Shown here: one piece after another, positions 26,002 through 34,023 of the stretch | How the letters are laid out: the number at the start of each line of letters is the position of its first letter | Numbering within the stretch: the first letter of the stretch is position 1 | Notes under the pieces: model-generated | Told to the model about the DNA's origin: nothing | Seen by the model: the letters and a program-made list of their open reading frames with translations, nothing else | The model's database searches: none | Assembly: GCF_030815485.1 (NCBI RefSeq) | Contig: NZ_JAUSWV010000002.1 | Coordinates: forward strand, 7,440,001-7,504,000 | Length of the DNA stretch: 64,000 nucleotides | Source: Streptomyces rishiriensis | GTDB taxonomy: Bacteria > Actinomycetota > Actinomycetes > Streptomycetales > Streptomycetaceae | Reading direction: 5' to 3' | Program-made: the position numbers and the translations under genes

Positions 26002-26715
26002 TCAGACCTCTTCTCGGGCGCCCCGGCGCAGGTGCCGTTCCCGTGCGTGCACCGCACGGCTCATCCGACGGCCCACGAGCAGGTAGCCGATCAGGGCCCC
26101 CGTGGTGTTGAGGATGACGTCGTCGATGTCGAAGGCGCGTCCCGTCACCACCGCCCCCTGGGCGAACTCCACCATCAGCATGACGGTCGCGGTCAGCAGC
26201 AGTACGCGCAGCACTCCGCGGGCCCGGGGCGCGACCACCGGCACCAGGACGCCGAAGGGCACGCCGAGCAGTATGTTCCCGCCGATCTGCTTGACCGCGT
26301 CGCGCAGTTCGGGCTGGTCGAGATAGGCGCGCAGGGAGTCGCCGGGACGCAGGTTGGAGTGCACCAGCGCCGCGGACGCGGGTGACGGCTCCAGGGTGAG
26401 CCGGGCGAGCACGACGGCGAACGCCACCATGAACGCGAAGGCGCAGAGCACCGCCAGCAGCCGGAGAGGCAGCGGCAGCGGCCGGCGCTCGGCGCGTGCC
26501 GCCTTCTTGGCCGCACGGCGCTTCCGGCCTGACTCGGGGCGGGGCCCGGAGCCGGGCCGCGGGTCTGACGCAGGGCCGGATTTCGAGCGCGGCCGGAAGG
26601 AGAAACCGCGCTTCCACCCCGTCTTCCCGGCCCCGTTCCTCGTAGGGGCGGGCTCCTCCGTCCTGGTGGCGCGTGGGCGGAACACGGCGAGCGGACGTAG
26701 AGCTGCACGGGCCAT
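26002..26715 (-). CDS. VanZ family membrane protein
   Basis: A 237-residue protein. The first ~75 residues are very basic (Arg/Lys-rich, cytoplasmic). Hydrophobic helices follow: [55 protein letters not shown] and LNTTGALIGYLLVG. The FGVLVP...EFAQ...DDVILNTTGALIGY pattern is diagnostic of VanZ-like proteins. VanZ confers low-level teicoplanin resistance in enterococci, but most chromosomal homologues have no known role. ATG 26715 has GGAGG upstream. Confidence 0.85.
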   Translation of the reverse strand: MARAALRPLAVFRPRATRTEEPAPTRNGAGKTGWKRGFSFRPRSKSGPASDPRPGSGPRPESGRKRRAAKKAARAERRPLPLPLRLLAVLCAFAFMVAFAVVLARLTLEPSPASAALVHSNLRPGDSLRAYLDQPELRDAVKQIGGNILLGVPFGVLVPVVAPRARGVLRVLLLTATVMLMVEFAQGAVVTGRAFDIDDVILNTTGALIGYLLVGRRMSRAVHARERHLRRGAREEV

Positions 26716-27047
26716 TCGGTCCTCCAGTCGGCAACTTCCCTGAGTGGTAGGGCGATTACCCCCGAACGTCCGAGGGATGCGGTCCGCCCGGCCGCGGCCC
26801 GCGGCCCGTTTCCGCGTCGGTGCCGCCGGCGACCGTGCCGGCCCGGCCGTGGGGGTTCGGCGGCCGTGACCGTCGCCCTGCCGTGCCTGCTCACGGCCCG
26901 GCCGGGCGCTCCCGCCGCGCCGTCCGCGGTCCGGGCGCGTCGGGGACCACGCGGCCCGGCTGCCGGTCGGCACGGCACTGCTCGGCGCGGCGGCGCGGGC
27001 GGGCGGGTTCGGCGGACGGCGCGGCGGGACGGCGCCCCGGAAGGCGG
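26716..27047. other. 332-bp intergenic region, no gene seen
   Basis: GC-rich stretch between the VanZ and DUF4230 genes, both leftward. It should contain the VanZ promoter. I see no recognisable promoter hexamers, dyads or coding frame. Confidence 0.4.
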
Positions 27048-27728
27048 TCAGGCGTGGTAGGTCACCTTCACCTCCGTGAAGCCGAGGGAGTGCAGCAACC
27101 CCTGGAGCATGTCGGTGGTGTTGGTCTCGGCGCGCGCGATCAGTTCGCTCTCCTTCGCCGCCTCGCCGATGTGCTTGACCGCCAGCTTCTGCACGGCCTG
27201 CTCACCGCTCGGATTGTCCGAGAAGAGGTCGCCGAGGCGGTCGAACAGCCCGCGCTGCTTGGAGACCGCGTAGGAGCGGTCGGGGTCGAGCGCCGGTTTG
27301 CCCAGCAGGGCGTGCGGCAGCCGGAGGGTGGCCGAGGTGCGGTCGTCGTCGACCGTCACGTCCTGGTCGCCGACCTTGCCGAGGTCGACATAGGCGTCCA
27401 CGGTGCCCGCCCCGACGTACAGGGTGCGGGTACCGCGGATCGCGTCGGGAAGGTACTTGGCGTCCTTCTCCAGGTCGACGACGACCTGGAAGTTGCCGGA
27501 GGCGGCGTCGTAACGGCTCATGTCCTGGATGGATTCCAGCAGGGCGGGGCCCGAGCGGTCGTGGGTCTCGGTCCCGAAGAAGTCGCGCAGTCCCGGCAGC
27601 AGGCTCAGCCGGATCCCGGCGAACATCACGACGAGTACGACCACGACGGCGGTGAGCACCTTGGCCCAGCCGGGCATGCGCCGGGGCAGGCGTGTGGCGG
27701 GCTTCTCGGGCTTGGTGTCGGTCGTCAT
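27048..27728 (-). CDS. DUF4230 domain membrane-anchored protein
   Basis: A 226-residue protein. A basic N-terminus leads to one transmembrane segment, WAKVLTAVVVVLVVMFAGI (about residues 21-39), followed by an outside domain of the DUF4230 family (LLESIQDMSRYDAASGNFQV, RTLYVGAGTVDAYVDLGKV). The domain has no known enzymatic activity. GGAGG precedes ATG 27728. Monocistronic. Confidence 0.8.
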   Translation of the reverse strand: MTTDTKPEKPATRLPRRMPGWAKVLTAVVVVLVVMFAGIRLSLLPGLRDFFGTETHDRSGPALLESIQDMSRYDAASGNFQVVVDLEKDAKYLPDAIRGTRTLYVGAGTVDAYVDLGKVGDQDVTVDDDRTSATLRLPHALLGKPALDPDRSYAVSKQRGLFDRLGDLFSDNPSGEQAVQKLAVKHIGEAAKESELIARAETNTTDMLQGLLHSLGFTEVKVTYHA

Positions 27729-28154
27729 ACGACGGCCCTCCTTCCTCCTGTGCGGATGCCCGTCGATTGCCCTGTCAGACCGCGCTGTTGGCAACCTGTG
27801 ACAGTGCGGGCACGGATGACGGGCCGCCCGGGCGAGCGTGCCGGGGCTGCCGCGAGGTCGCCCCGGCACGCCCGGTGGCGGCCCCCGGCCGCCGGTAGGG
27901 TGGCCGGCCGGCCGTGACGACCGCGTCCGCCGCCGCGACCGGCGCGGTCGTGGCCGGTCCACCCGGTTGGCCGCTCCGAGCGGTCCGGGACCCGGCGGCG
28001 GGCGACGACCGCATTCCCGGGAGCCCGGGGGGCTGCGAGTGACGTCGAGTGACCGGGCGGGACTCCCGCGCACTCCTGAGGGTGGGCAAAACGGACCCGG
28101 TCCGTAGCATGAGAGCTCCCGCCCCAGCCGGACATGATCAGCGAGGAGCCGATC
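27729..28154. other. 426-bp divergent intergenic region
   Basis: Between the DUF4230 gene (leftward) and the PRPP synthetase gene (rightward). It must hold both promoters. I found no convincing -35/-10 pair, dyad or coding frame. Confidence 0.4.
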
Positions 28155-29108
28155 GTGCGAGACATCTCCGTGTTCAGCGGCAGTGCCCATCCCGAGCTGG
28201 CCGCCGAGGTCTGTGCCCACCTCGGCGTGCCCCTGAGCCCCACCCGACTCAGCAGGTTCGCCAACGACTGCCTGGAGGTCCAGCTCCAGGCGAACTGCCG
28301 GGAGCGGGACGTCTTCCTGGTCCAGCCTCTGGTCCGGCCGGTGCAGGAGCACCTCGTGGAGCTGCTGCTGATGTGCGACGCGGCCCGCGGGGCGTCGGCG
28401 GGCCGGATCACCGTCGTCATGCCGCACTACTCGTACGCCCGCTCCGACAAGAAGGACGCGCCCCGCATCTCGCTGGGCGGACGTCTGGTCGCGGACCTGA
28501 TGGCGGCGGCCGGCGCCCACCGCCTCCTCACCATGACCCTGCACTCGCCCCAGGTCCACGGCTTCTTCTCGATGCCCGTGGACCACCTGCACGCCCACCG
28601 GGAGCTGGCCGCCCACTTCCGCCGCTACGACCTCACCCGCACCACTGTGGTCTCGCCCGACCTCGGCAACGCCAAGGAGGCCGCCGCCTTCGCCCGGATG
28701 ATCGGCGCCCAGGTGGCGGCCGGGGCCAAACAGCGGTACGCCGACGACCGGGTCAGTATCAGCGCCGTGATCGGCGAGGTGGCCGGCCGGGACGTCATCG
28801 TCCTCGACGACGAGATCGCGAAGGGCAGCACGGTCCTGGAACTACTGGACCGGCTGCGGGAGTCGGAGCCGAGGTCGATACGGGTGGCGTGCACGCACGG
28901 CCTGTTCGCGGCCGGTGCCCTCAAGCGGCTCAGTGAGCAGCCCGACGTGCTGGAGATCGTGTGCACCAACACCGTGCCGGTGCCCGCCGAGGAGCACACC
29001 GACAAGCTGCGGATCCTGTCCATCGCGCCCGCCCTCGCGGAGGCCGTGCGCCGTATTCACAACGGTGAGTCCGTCAGCGCCCTGTTCGACGCGGCGCGCG
29101 GCCCATAG
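28155..29108 (+). CDS. prs: Divergent ribose-phosphate diphosphokinase (PRPP synthetase) paralogue
   Basis: A 317-residue Prs-family protein. The N-terminus RDISVFSGSAHPELA and the segments YSYARSDKKDAPRISLGGRL and MTLHSPQVHGFFSMPVDHL follow the ATP- and metal-binding parts of the enzyme that makes PRPP from ribose-5-phosphate and ATP. The PRPP loop reads VIVLDDEIAKGST where housekeeping enzymes have DDxxDTAGT. This suggests a specialised paralogue rather than the essential prs, possibly supplying a secondary pathway or altered in regulation. GTG 28155 is favoured because GAGGAG lies upstream; an ATG at 28134 lacks one. Confidence 0.85.
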   Translation: MRDISVFSGSAHPELAAEVCAHLGVPLSPTRLSRFANDCLEVQLQANCRERDVFLVQPLVRPVQEHLVELLLMCDAARGASAGRITVVMPHYSYARSDKKDAPRISLGGRLVADLMAAAGAHRLLTMTLHSPQVHGFFSMPVDHLHAHRELAAHFRRYDLTRTTVVSPDLGNAKEAAAFARMIGAQVAAGAKQRYADDRVSISAVIGEVAGRDVIVLDDEIAKGSTVLELLDRLRESEPRSIRVACTHGLFAAGALKRLSEQPDVLEIVCTNTVPVPAEEHTDKLRILSIAPALAEAVRRIHNGESVSALFDAARGP

Positions 29109-29205
29109 GCCGGGACCGGGGGACCGAGGACCGGACGGGAGACCGGAGACCGGAGACGGGGGGCGTGCGGAACGGGGGACCGCGGTACCCGGAGGCGGTG
29201 CCGGG
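29109..29205. repeat. Low-complexity GACCGG/GGAGACC-rich spacer
   Basis: Short purine-rich units such as GGAGACCGGAGACCGGAGAC recur without strict period in the convergent gap between the PRPP synthetase and STAS genes. No clear hairpin with a T-run was found. Confidence 0.4.
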
Positions 29206-29237
29206 AGGCGGTACGAGGAGGAGCGCCTCGAGCGCCG

Positions 29238-29618
29238 TCATAACGTGCCGGAGGCGGACTCGGGCTGTTCCAGAGCCGCGTCCAGGGTCGTGGCGGGCGG
29301 CAGCAGCCGGTACAGCCCGGTGGCCCGCAGGATGCGCAGGGTGAGCCGATGGGTGCAGACCAGGTGCAGATGCCCGCCGTGGGCGAGGACGCGGCCGCGT
29401 GCCCGGTACAGCAGGCGCAGTCCGGAGCAGTCGAAGAACTCGATCCGGCTCAGGTCGATCACGATCCGGGGCGCCGGGCCGCCGGTCGCGTCGTCGAGGT
29501 GCGGGGCGATCTCCGTCGCCGCGACGATGTCGATCTCGCCGCGGAACTCCAGCACCGTGTATCCCCGGTCCTCGCGGACGCGCAGATGCGGGGTGTCCGC
29601 CGCGGGTTCCTCCAGCAC
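29238..29618 (-). CDS. STAS domain protein (anti-sigma-factor antagonist-like)
   Basis: A protein of about 126 residues with a STAS domain: TVLEFRGEIDIVAATEIAPH, VIDLSRIEFFDCSGLRLLYR and GGHLHLVCTHRLTLRILRAT. The phosphorylatable serine of SpoIIAA-type antagonists is present in FDCSGL, so a partner-switching role with a RsbW-like kinase is likely. The open frame extends upstream to an ATG at 29741, but that ATG has no ribosome binding site. GTG 29618 has GGAGG upstream, and a 22-bp dyad lies between the two candidate starts, so I prefer 29618. Confidence 0.75.
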   Translation of the reverse strand: MLEEPAADTPHLRVREDRGYTVLEFRGEIDIVAATEIAPHLDDATGGPAPRIVIDLSRIEFFDCSGLRLLYRARGRVLAHGGHLHLVCTHRLTLRILRATGLYRLLPPATTLDAALEQPESASGTL

Positions 29619-29667
29619 GACGACATCGCCTCCAACCCGCTCCACCGGTCGGGAGCCTCCAACGGCC

Positions 29668-29689
29668 GGGGAACGGACAGCAGTTCCCC
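29668..29689. promoter_or_regulatory. Perfect dyad upstream of the STAS gene
   Basis: GGGGAAC (29668-29674) and GTTCCCC (29683-29689) are perfect 7-bp inverted arms with an 8-bp spacer. It lies 50 bp upstream of the preferred GTG start, so it may be an operator or leader hairpin. Confidence 0.4.
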
Positions 29690-29833
29690 GCCCCAGCAAG
29701 CTACCCCCGATCGAGTGAATTCCAGCATGTTCGATTGACATATGTCTTCGAAATGCAACCGACTCTGTCGGAGTTTTTTCGCGCCGTGAGCGAAGGGGCG
29801 TACGCCGTGCTGTGGAGGGGGCGTGCGGAAGTG

Positions 29834-30298
29834 CTACGACAGCGCGTGCCAGGCTTTGGAGAGCGCGGTGCGCAACTGCTCCGTCTGGTGTGCGGTGAGC
29901 TCCCGCACCATGCGCTCCTCCAGCTCCCGCACCGGCCCCGCGTGCCGGTCGAGCAGCTCGCGCCCCTCCGCGGTGAGCGCGATCAGCAGCTCGCGGCGGT
30001 TGCGTGGATTGCGCTCGCGGCGGATCAGGCCGCGCGTCTCCAGGGAGCGCACCAGGTCCGCGATGGACTGGGCGGTCACGAAGGAGTCCCGGGCCAGCTG
30101 GGCGGCGGACAGGCCGTCGTGCCGTTCCAGCACGGTGAGCGCCGTGTACTGCAGGGCCGTGATCCCCGACGGCCTGACCAGCTCGTCCAGGTGGGATCGC
30201 ACGACCAGCTCCACCTGTTTCACCATGTAGAGCAGGGACGGGGGCGCCCGGTGGGGCTGAGGTGCGGACGCTGCCTTGGTTGTCTGGGTGCCGACCAT
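29834..30298 (-). CDS. MarR-family transcriptional regulator
   Basis: A 154-residue winged-helix regulator: ITALQYTALTVLERHDGLSA, QLARDSFVTAQSIADLVRSL (recognition helix region) and the wing LIRRERNPRNRRELLIALTA. Helical N- and C-termini form the dimer interface. It is divergent from the aldehyde/alcohol dehydrogenase pair, with two similar palindromes in the 104-bp intergenic region. It most likely represses the pair in response to an aldehyde, alcohol or aromatic ligand. Confidence 0.9.
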   Translation of the reverse strand: MVGTQTTKAASAPQPHRAPPSLLYMVKQVELVVRSHLDELVRPSGITALQYTALTVLERHDGLSAAQLARDSFVTAQSIADLVRSLETRGLIRRERNPRNRRELLIALTAEGRELLDRHAGPVRELEERMVRELTAHQTEQLRTALSKAWHALS

Positions 30299-30319
30299 GA
30301 GCCCGAGCCTAGAGCATTG

Positions 30320-30366
30320 ACAGGAAACCTGGCTGTAATGAGACTGCGAACCAACAGGAATCCTGT
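30320..30366. promoter_or_regulatory. Two MarR-type operator candidates and the aldehyde dehydrogenase promoter
   Basis: ACAGGAAACCTGG (30320-30332) and the perfect palindrome ACAGGAATCCTGT (30354-30366) start 34 bp apart. The first overlaps a TTGACA -35 hexamer (30317-30322); the second lies at the predicted start site behind a weak -10 (GAGACT, 30340-30345). Bound MarR dimers would block the promoter. Confidence 0.55.
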
Positions 30367-30402
30367 TTGTTGAAATCTTGGCGAGGATGCTGAGGAGTGG
30401 TG

Positions 30403-31857
30403 ATGACCACCTTCGAGATCGACCCCGGTCGACTGTTCATCGGGGGACAGTGGCGCGAGGCCGCGGACGGGGCGCGGACCGAGGTGGTCGACCCGTCCCG
30501 GGGCGCGGTCGTCACCACCGTCGCGGAGGCGGGCGCCGCCGACGTCGACGCCGCCGTACGGGCCGCGCGCGCGGCCTTCGACGCCGGTACGTGGTCCGGA
30601 ACGAGCGGCCGCGAGCGCGGTCGCGTCCTGCTCCGGGTGGCGGAGCTGATCCGTGCGGAGGCCGACGAGATCGCCCGGCTGGAGAGCCTGGACGTCGGCA
30701 AGCCGATCACCCTGGCGCACGCGGTCGACGTCACCAACGCGGCCAACGACTACGAGTACTTCGCCTCCCTCGCCTTCTCCCTGGACGGCGCCACGCGCGA
30801 CACCCCGATGAGCGCCCTCGCCTACACCAAGCGGGGCCCGATGGGGGTGGTCGCCGCGATCACGCCGTTCAACTTCCCGCTGATCCTGGCCGGTTCGAAG
30901 ATCGCCCCGGCGCTCGCGGCCGGCAACACGGTCGTCCACAAGCCCGCCGACGAGACCCCGCTCAGCGCCCTGTACATGGCGGGCCTGTTCCAGCGGGCCG
31001 GCGTTCCCGACGGGGTGGTCAACGTCGTCACCGGCGCAGGGCCGGTCGCAGGTGAGGCGCTGCTGCGGCACCCCGGCGTCGACAAGATCGCCTTCACCGG
31101 CTCCACCGCGGTCGGGCGGCACGCCGCGAGCGTCGCCGGCGAGCACCTCAAGCCGGTCACCATGGAGCTCGGCGGCAACGCGGCGCACCTCGTCTTCGAG
31201 GACGCCGACCTGGAGAGGGCGGTCGGCGCGGTCATCAAGGGTTTCGTCTTCAACACCGGCCAGTTCTGCATGGGCGGCCCGCGTCTGCTGGTGGCCCGGC
31301 CGGTCTACGGCACCCTGCTGAACATCCTCGCCGAGGCGGTCCCCGGGGTGCCGGTCGGCGACCCCCGGCAGGCGGAGACCGTCGTCGGCCCGATGGCCGG
31401 GGAGAAGCACCTGCGCAAGGTCGAGGAGTATGTCGAGCTGGCCCGCAAGGAGGGTGCCCGCATCGTCTGCGGCGGTGAACGGCTCGACCTCGACGGCGGC
31501 TACTACTACAAGCCCACCGTGATCGCCGACCTCGCGAACGACTCCCGGGTCGTCCAGGAGGAGATCTTCGGACCGGTCCTCACCGTCCAGCCCTTCGACG
31601 ACGAGGACGAGGCCGTCGCGCTGGCCAACTCCACGCCATACGGCCTGGCTTCGGGCGTCCAGACCGGCAACCTGGCCCGCGCGCACCGTGTCGCCGACCG
31701 TCTCCAGGCCGGCATCGTCTGGGTCAACGACTGGGCGATGCTCGACCCGGCCGTCCCGTTCGGCGGGGTCAAGGACTCCGGCTTCGGCCGCGAGTACGGC
31801 CCCGAGGCGCTCCACGGGTACACCAGGGTCAAGTCCGTCGTCGTCTCGCTCGACTGA
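30403..31857 (+). CDS. NAD(P)-dependent aldehyde dehydrogenase
   Basis: A 484-residue aldehyde dehydrogenase. Cofactor site FTGSTAVGRHAASVAGEHLK, catalytic glutamate in MELGGNAAHLVFEDADLE and catalytic cysteine in FNTGQFCMGGPRLLV are all present, as is the C-terminal PFGGVKDSGFGREYG. It oxidises an aldehyde to the acid in the cytoplasm; together with the zinc alcohol dehydrogenase 30 bp downstream it could oxidise an alcohol to an acid. ATG 30403 is preferred over two adjacent GTGs because GGAG lies 5 bp upstream. Confidence 0.92.
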   Translation: MTTFEIDPGRLFIGGQWREAADGARTEVVDPSRGAVVTTVAEAGAADVDAAVRAARAAFDAGTWSGTSGRERGRVLLRVAELIRAEADEIARLESLDVGKPITLAHAVDVTNAANDYEYFASLAFSLDGATRDTPMSALAYTKRGPMGVVAAITPFNFPLILAGSKIAPALAAGNTVVHKPADETPLSALYMAGLFQRAGVPDGVVNVVTGAGPVAGEALLRHPGVDKIAFTGSTAVGRHAASVAGEHLKPVTMELGGNAAHLVFEDADLERAVGAVIKGFVFNTGQFCMGGPRLLVARPVYGTLLNILAEAVPGVPVGDPRQAETVVGPMAGEKHLRKVEEYVELARKEGARIVCGGERLDLDGGYYYKPTVIADLANDSRVVQEEIFGPVLTVQPFDDEDEAVALANSTPYGLASGVQTGNLARAHRVADRLQAGIVWVNDWAMLDPAVPFGGVKDSGFGREYGPEALHGYTRVKSVVVSLD

Positions 31858-31887
31858 ACGCGCCGCGAAACACAGGGAGTCCCACCG

Positions 31888-32994
31888 ATGTCCATCACCA
31901 CACGCGCCGCCGTCGTCGAGTCCGGCGGAGCCCCTTTCACCCTGTCCGAGGTCGTCCTCGACGACCCCGCCCCGCACGAGGCGGTCGTCCGGCTGGTGGC
32001 GGCCGGACTGTGCCACACCGACCTCGGTGCGGCGAGCGGCGGACTGCCGTTCCCGCTGCCCGGAGTCCTCGGCCACGAGGGCGCGGGCGTCGTGGAGTCG
32101 GTCGGCTCGGCCGTCACCGGTGTGGCGCCCGGCGACCATGTCGTGCTGTCCTTCACCTCCTGCGGCGACTGCCGCAACTGTCACGGAGGCCACCCCGCCT
32201 ACTGCGCCACCTGGCTCCCGCTGAACCTCACCGGCGGCCGCCGCGCCGACGGCACCAGCACCATCAGCCGGGACGGCGAGCCGCTCGGCGGCCACTTCTT
32301 CGGCCAGTCCTCCTTCGCCGAGCGGGCCCTGGTCGACGAGCGCAGCCTCGTCAAGGTCGACCCCGCCGTGCCGCTGGCGTCGATCGCCCCGCTGGGCTGC
32401 GGGGTCCAGACCGGTGTCGGCGCGGTCTGGAACGTGCTGAAGCCGGCGACCGGCAGCACGGTCGTCGTCCTCGGTGCGGGAGCCGTCGGTCTGTCGGCGG
32501 TCATGGCGGCCGCCCTCACCCCGGCCACCACGATCATCGCGGTCGACCGGGTCGCCGAACGCCTCCAGCTGGCCAAGGAGCTGGGCGCCACCCACACCGT
32601 CGCGGCGGGCGGGGCCACGCCGGCCGAGGCGATCGCCGAGATCACCGGCGGGCAGGGCGCCGACGGCATCGTGGAGACCACGGGCAACACGGCCGTCCTG
32701 CGCCAGGGCGTCGACGCGCTCGCCGCCCGCGGCACCCTCGTCGTGGTGGGCGCGCCGCCGTTCGGCAGCGAGGTCGCCCTGGACGTCAACGGGCTGCTGG
32801 GCGGCAAGCGGGTCGTGGGGCTGACCCTCGGCGACAGTGAGACGCAGTCCTTCGTCCCGGCCCTGGTCGAGCTGGTCAAGGAGGGACGGCTCCCGCTGGA
32901 CCGCCTGATCGGCACCTATCCGTTCGCGGACATCGACCAGGCGGTGCGGGACATGACCGAGGGCCGGACCATCAAGCCCGTGCTCGTCTTCTGA
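31888..32994 (+). CDS. Zinc-dependent alcohol dehydrogenase (aryl-alcohol/MDR type)
   Basis: A 368-residue medium-chain dehydrogenase. Catalytic zinc ligands are in AAGLCHTDLG, LGHEGAGVVE and LGCGVQTG. The structural-zinc cysteines are in CGDCRNCHGGHPAYC, and the NAD-binding Rossmann motif is VVVLGAGAVGLSAVMAA. The spacing and GCGVQTG motif resemble aryl-alcohol and glutathione-independent alcohol dehydrogenases. Cotranscribed with the aldehyde dehydrogenase under the MarR protein. Confidence 0.9.
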   Translation: MSITTRAAVVESGGAPFTLSEVVLDDPAPHEAVVRLVAAGLCHTDLGAASGGLPFPLPGVLGHEGAGVVESVGSAVTGVAPGDHVVLSFTSCGDCRNCHGGHPAYCATWLPLNLTGGRRADGTSTISRDGEPLGGHFFGQSSFAERALVDERSLVKVDPAVPLASIAPLGCGVQTGVGAVWNVLKPATGSTVVVLGAGAVGLSAVMAAALTPATTIIAVDRVAERLQLAKELGATHTVAAGGATPAEAIAEITGGQGADGIVETTGNTAVLRQGVDALAARGTLVVVGAPPFGSEVALDVNGLLGGKRVVGLTLGDSETQSFVPALVELVKEGRLPLDRLIGTYPFADIDQAVRDMTEGRTIKPVLVF

Positions 32995-33001
32995 CGTCTC
33001 G

Positions 33002-33952
33002 TCAGCCGACCGTCAGGACCAGCTTCCCGGTGGTCCGGCCGGTGTCGCCGAGCCTGTGTGCCTCGGCGGCATCGGCCAACGGGAAGGTCCCGGCGATCGT
33101 GGCGCTCAGCTTCCCGGACGCGGCCAGTTCGGCGATCGTGCGCATCCCGGCCCGGTCGGCGTCCACGAGCATCCGCACCGCCCGGACACCGAGCCGCTCC
33201 GCCTCCGCGAAGAACTCGTCCGAGCCCACCGGCAGGATGGACACCACGATCCCGCCCGGCCGCAGCACGCGCAGGGACCGCACGGAGGTGTCCCCGCCCA
33301 GCGTGTCCAGGACCACGTCGACGTCCTTCACGGCCTCGGTGACGTCGCTCTCCCGGTAGTCGATCACCTCGTCGACGCCCAGCTCCCGCAGGAAGTCGTG
33401 CTTGCCCGCACTGGCCGTACCGATCACATACGCGCCGCGCGCCTTGGCGATCTGCACGGCGACATGGCCCACGCCGCCCGCCGCCGCGTGGATCAGTACC
33501 CGCTGCCCGGCTTCGAGGCCGGCGTTCTCCACCAGGGCCTGCCAGGCGGTCAGCGAGACCAGCGGCAGCGCGGCCGCCTGGACGTGGTCGATCGCGGCCG
33601 GCTTGTGCCACAGGGCGCGGACCGGGGCGATGGCGTACTCGGCGTGCGAGCCGTGGCCGTAGGGGTAGGGCAGCATGCCGAAGACCTCGTCGCCGGGCGC
33701 GAAGGCCGCCACGCCGATGCCGACCGCCTCGACGGTCCCGGAGAGGTCCCAGCCCAGGACGAAGGGCGGCTCGCCCAGGAACCCGCCGGTCGCGCGGTGC
33801 TTCCAGTCGGTCGGGTTGACGCCGGCGGCGCGCACCCGGACCAGTACCTCGTTCGGACGCGGCGCGGGCCGCTCCACCTCTGTCTCCTTCAGGACCTCGG
33901 GACCGCCGAGGACGCTCTGGCCGATGACGCGCATGGTGTTCACAGTGCTCAT
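33002..33952 (-). CDS. NADP-dependent quinone oxidoreductase-like MDR protein
   Basis: A 316-residue medium-chain reductase lacking zinc ligands: AAGVNPTDWKHRATGGF, GWDLSGTVEAVG, VLIHAAAGGVGHVAVQIAKA (NADPH site) and VLDTLGGDTSVRSLRVLRPG. Such proteins reduce quinones or alpha,beta-unsaturated carbonyls. The start at ATG 33952 lacks a clear ribosome binding site; ATG 33934 is an alternative. It ends 8 bp from the convergent alcohol dehydrogenase and is divergent from the GlxA-like regulator, which probably controls it. Confidence 0.85.
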   Translation of the reverse strand: MSTVNTMRVIGQSVLGGPEVLKETEVERPAPRPNEVLVRVRAAGVNPTDWKHRATGGFLGEPPFVLGWDLSGTVEAVGIGVAAFAPGDEVFGMLPYPYGHGSHAEYAIAPVRALWHKPAAIDHVQAAALPLVSLTAWQALVENAGLEAGQRVLIHAAAGGVGHVAVQIAKARGAYVIGTASAGKHDFLRELGVDEVIDYRESDVTEAVKDVDVVLDTLGGDTSVRSLRVLRPGGIVVSILPVGSDEFFAEAERLGVRAVRMLVDADRAGMRTIAELAASGKLSATIAGTFPLADAAEAHRLGDTGRTTGKLVLTVG

Positions 33953-33989
33953 GGTGAACCAGCCTGCCGGGCCGCGCCCCACCGGGAAA

Positions 33990-34003
33990 TGGCAAGATTG
34001 CCA
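33990..34003. promoter_or_regulatory. Palindromic operator candidate between quinone reductase and GlxA-like genes
   Basis: TGGCAAGATTGCCA is a 6-2-6 palindrome in the 71-bp divergent gap. TAAGAT at 34012-34017 could be the -10 element of the regulator, giving a nearly leaderless mRNA from ATG 34024. Confidence 0.5.
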
Positions 34004-34023
34004 ACCTTCGATAAGATCGTGCC

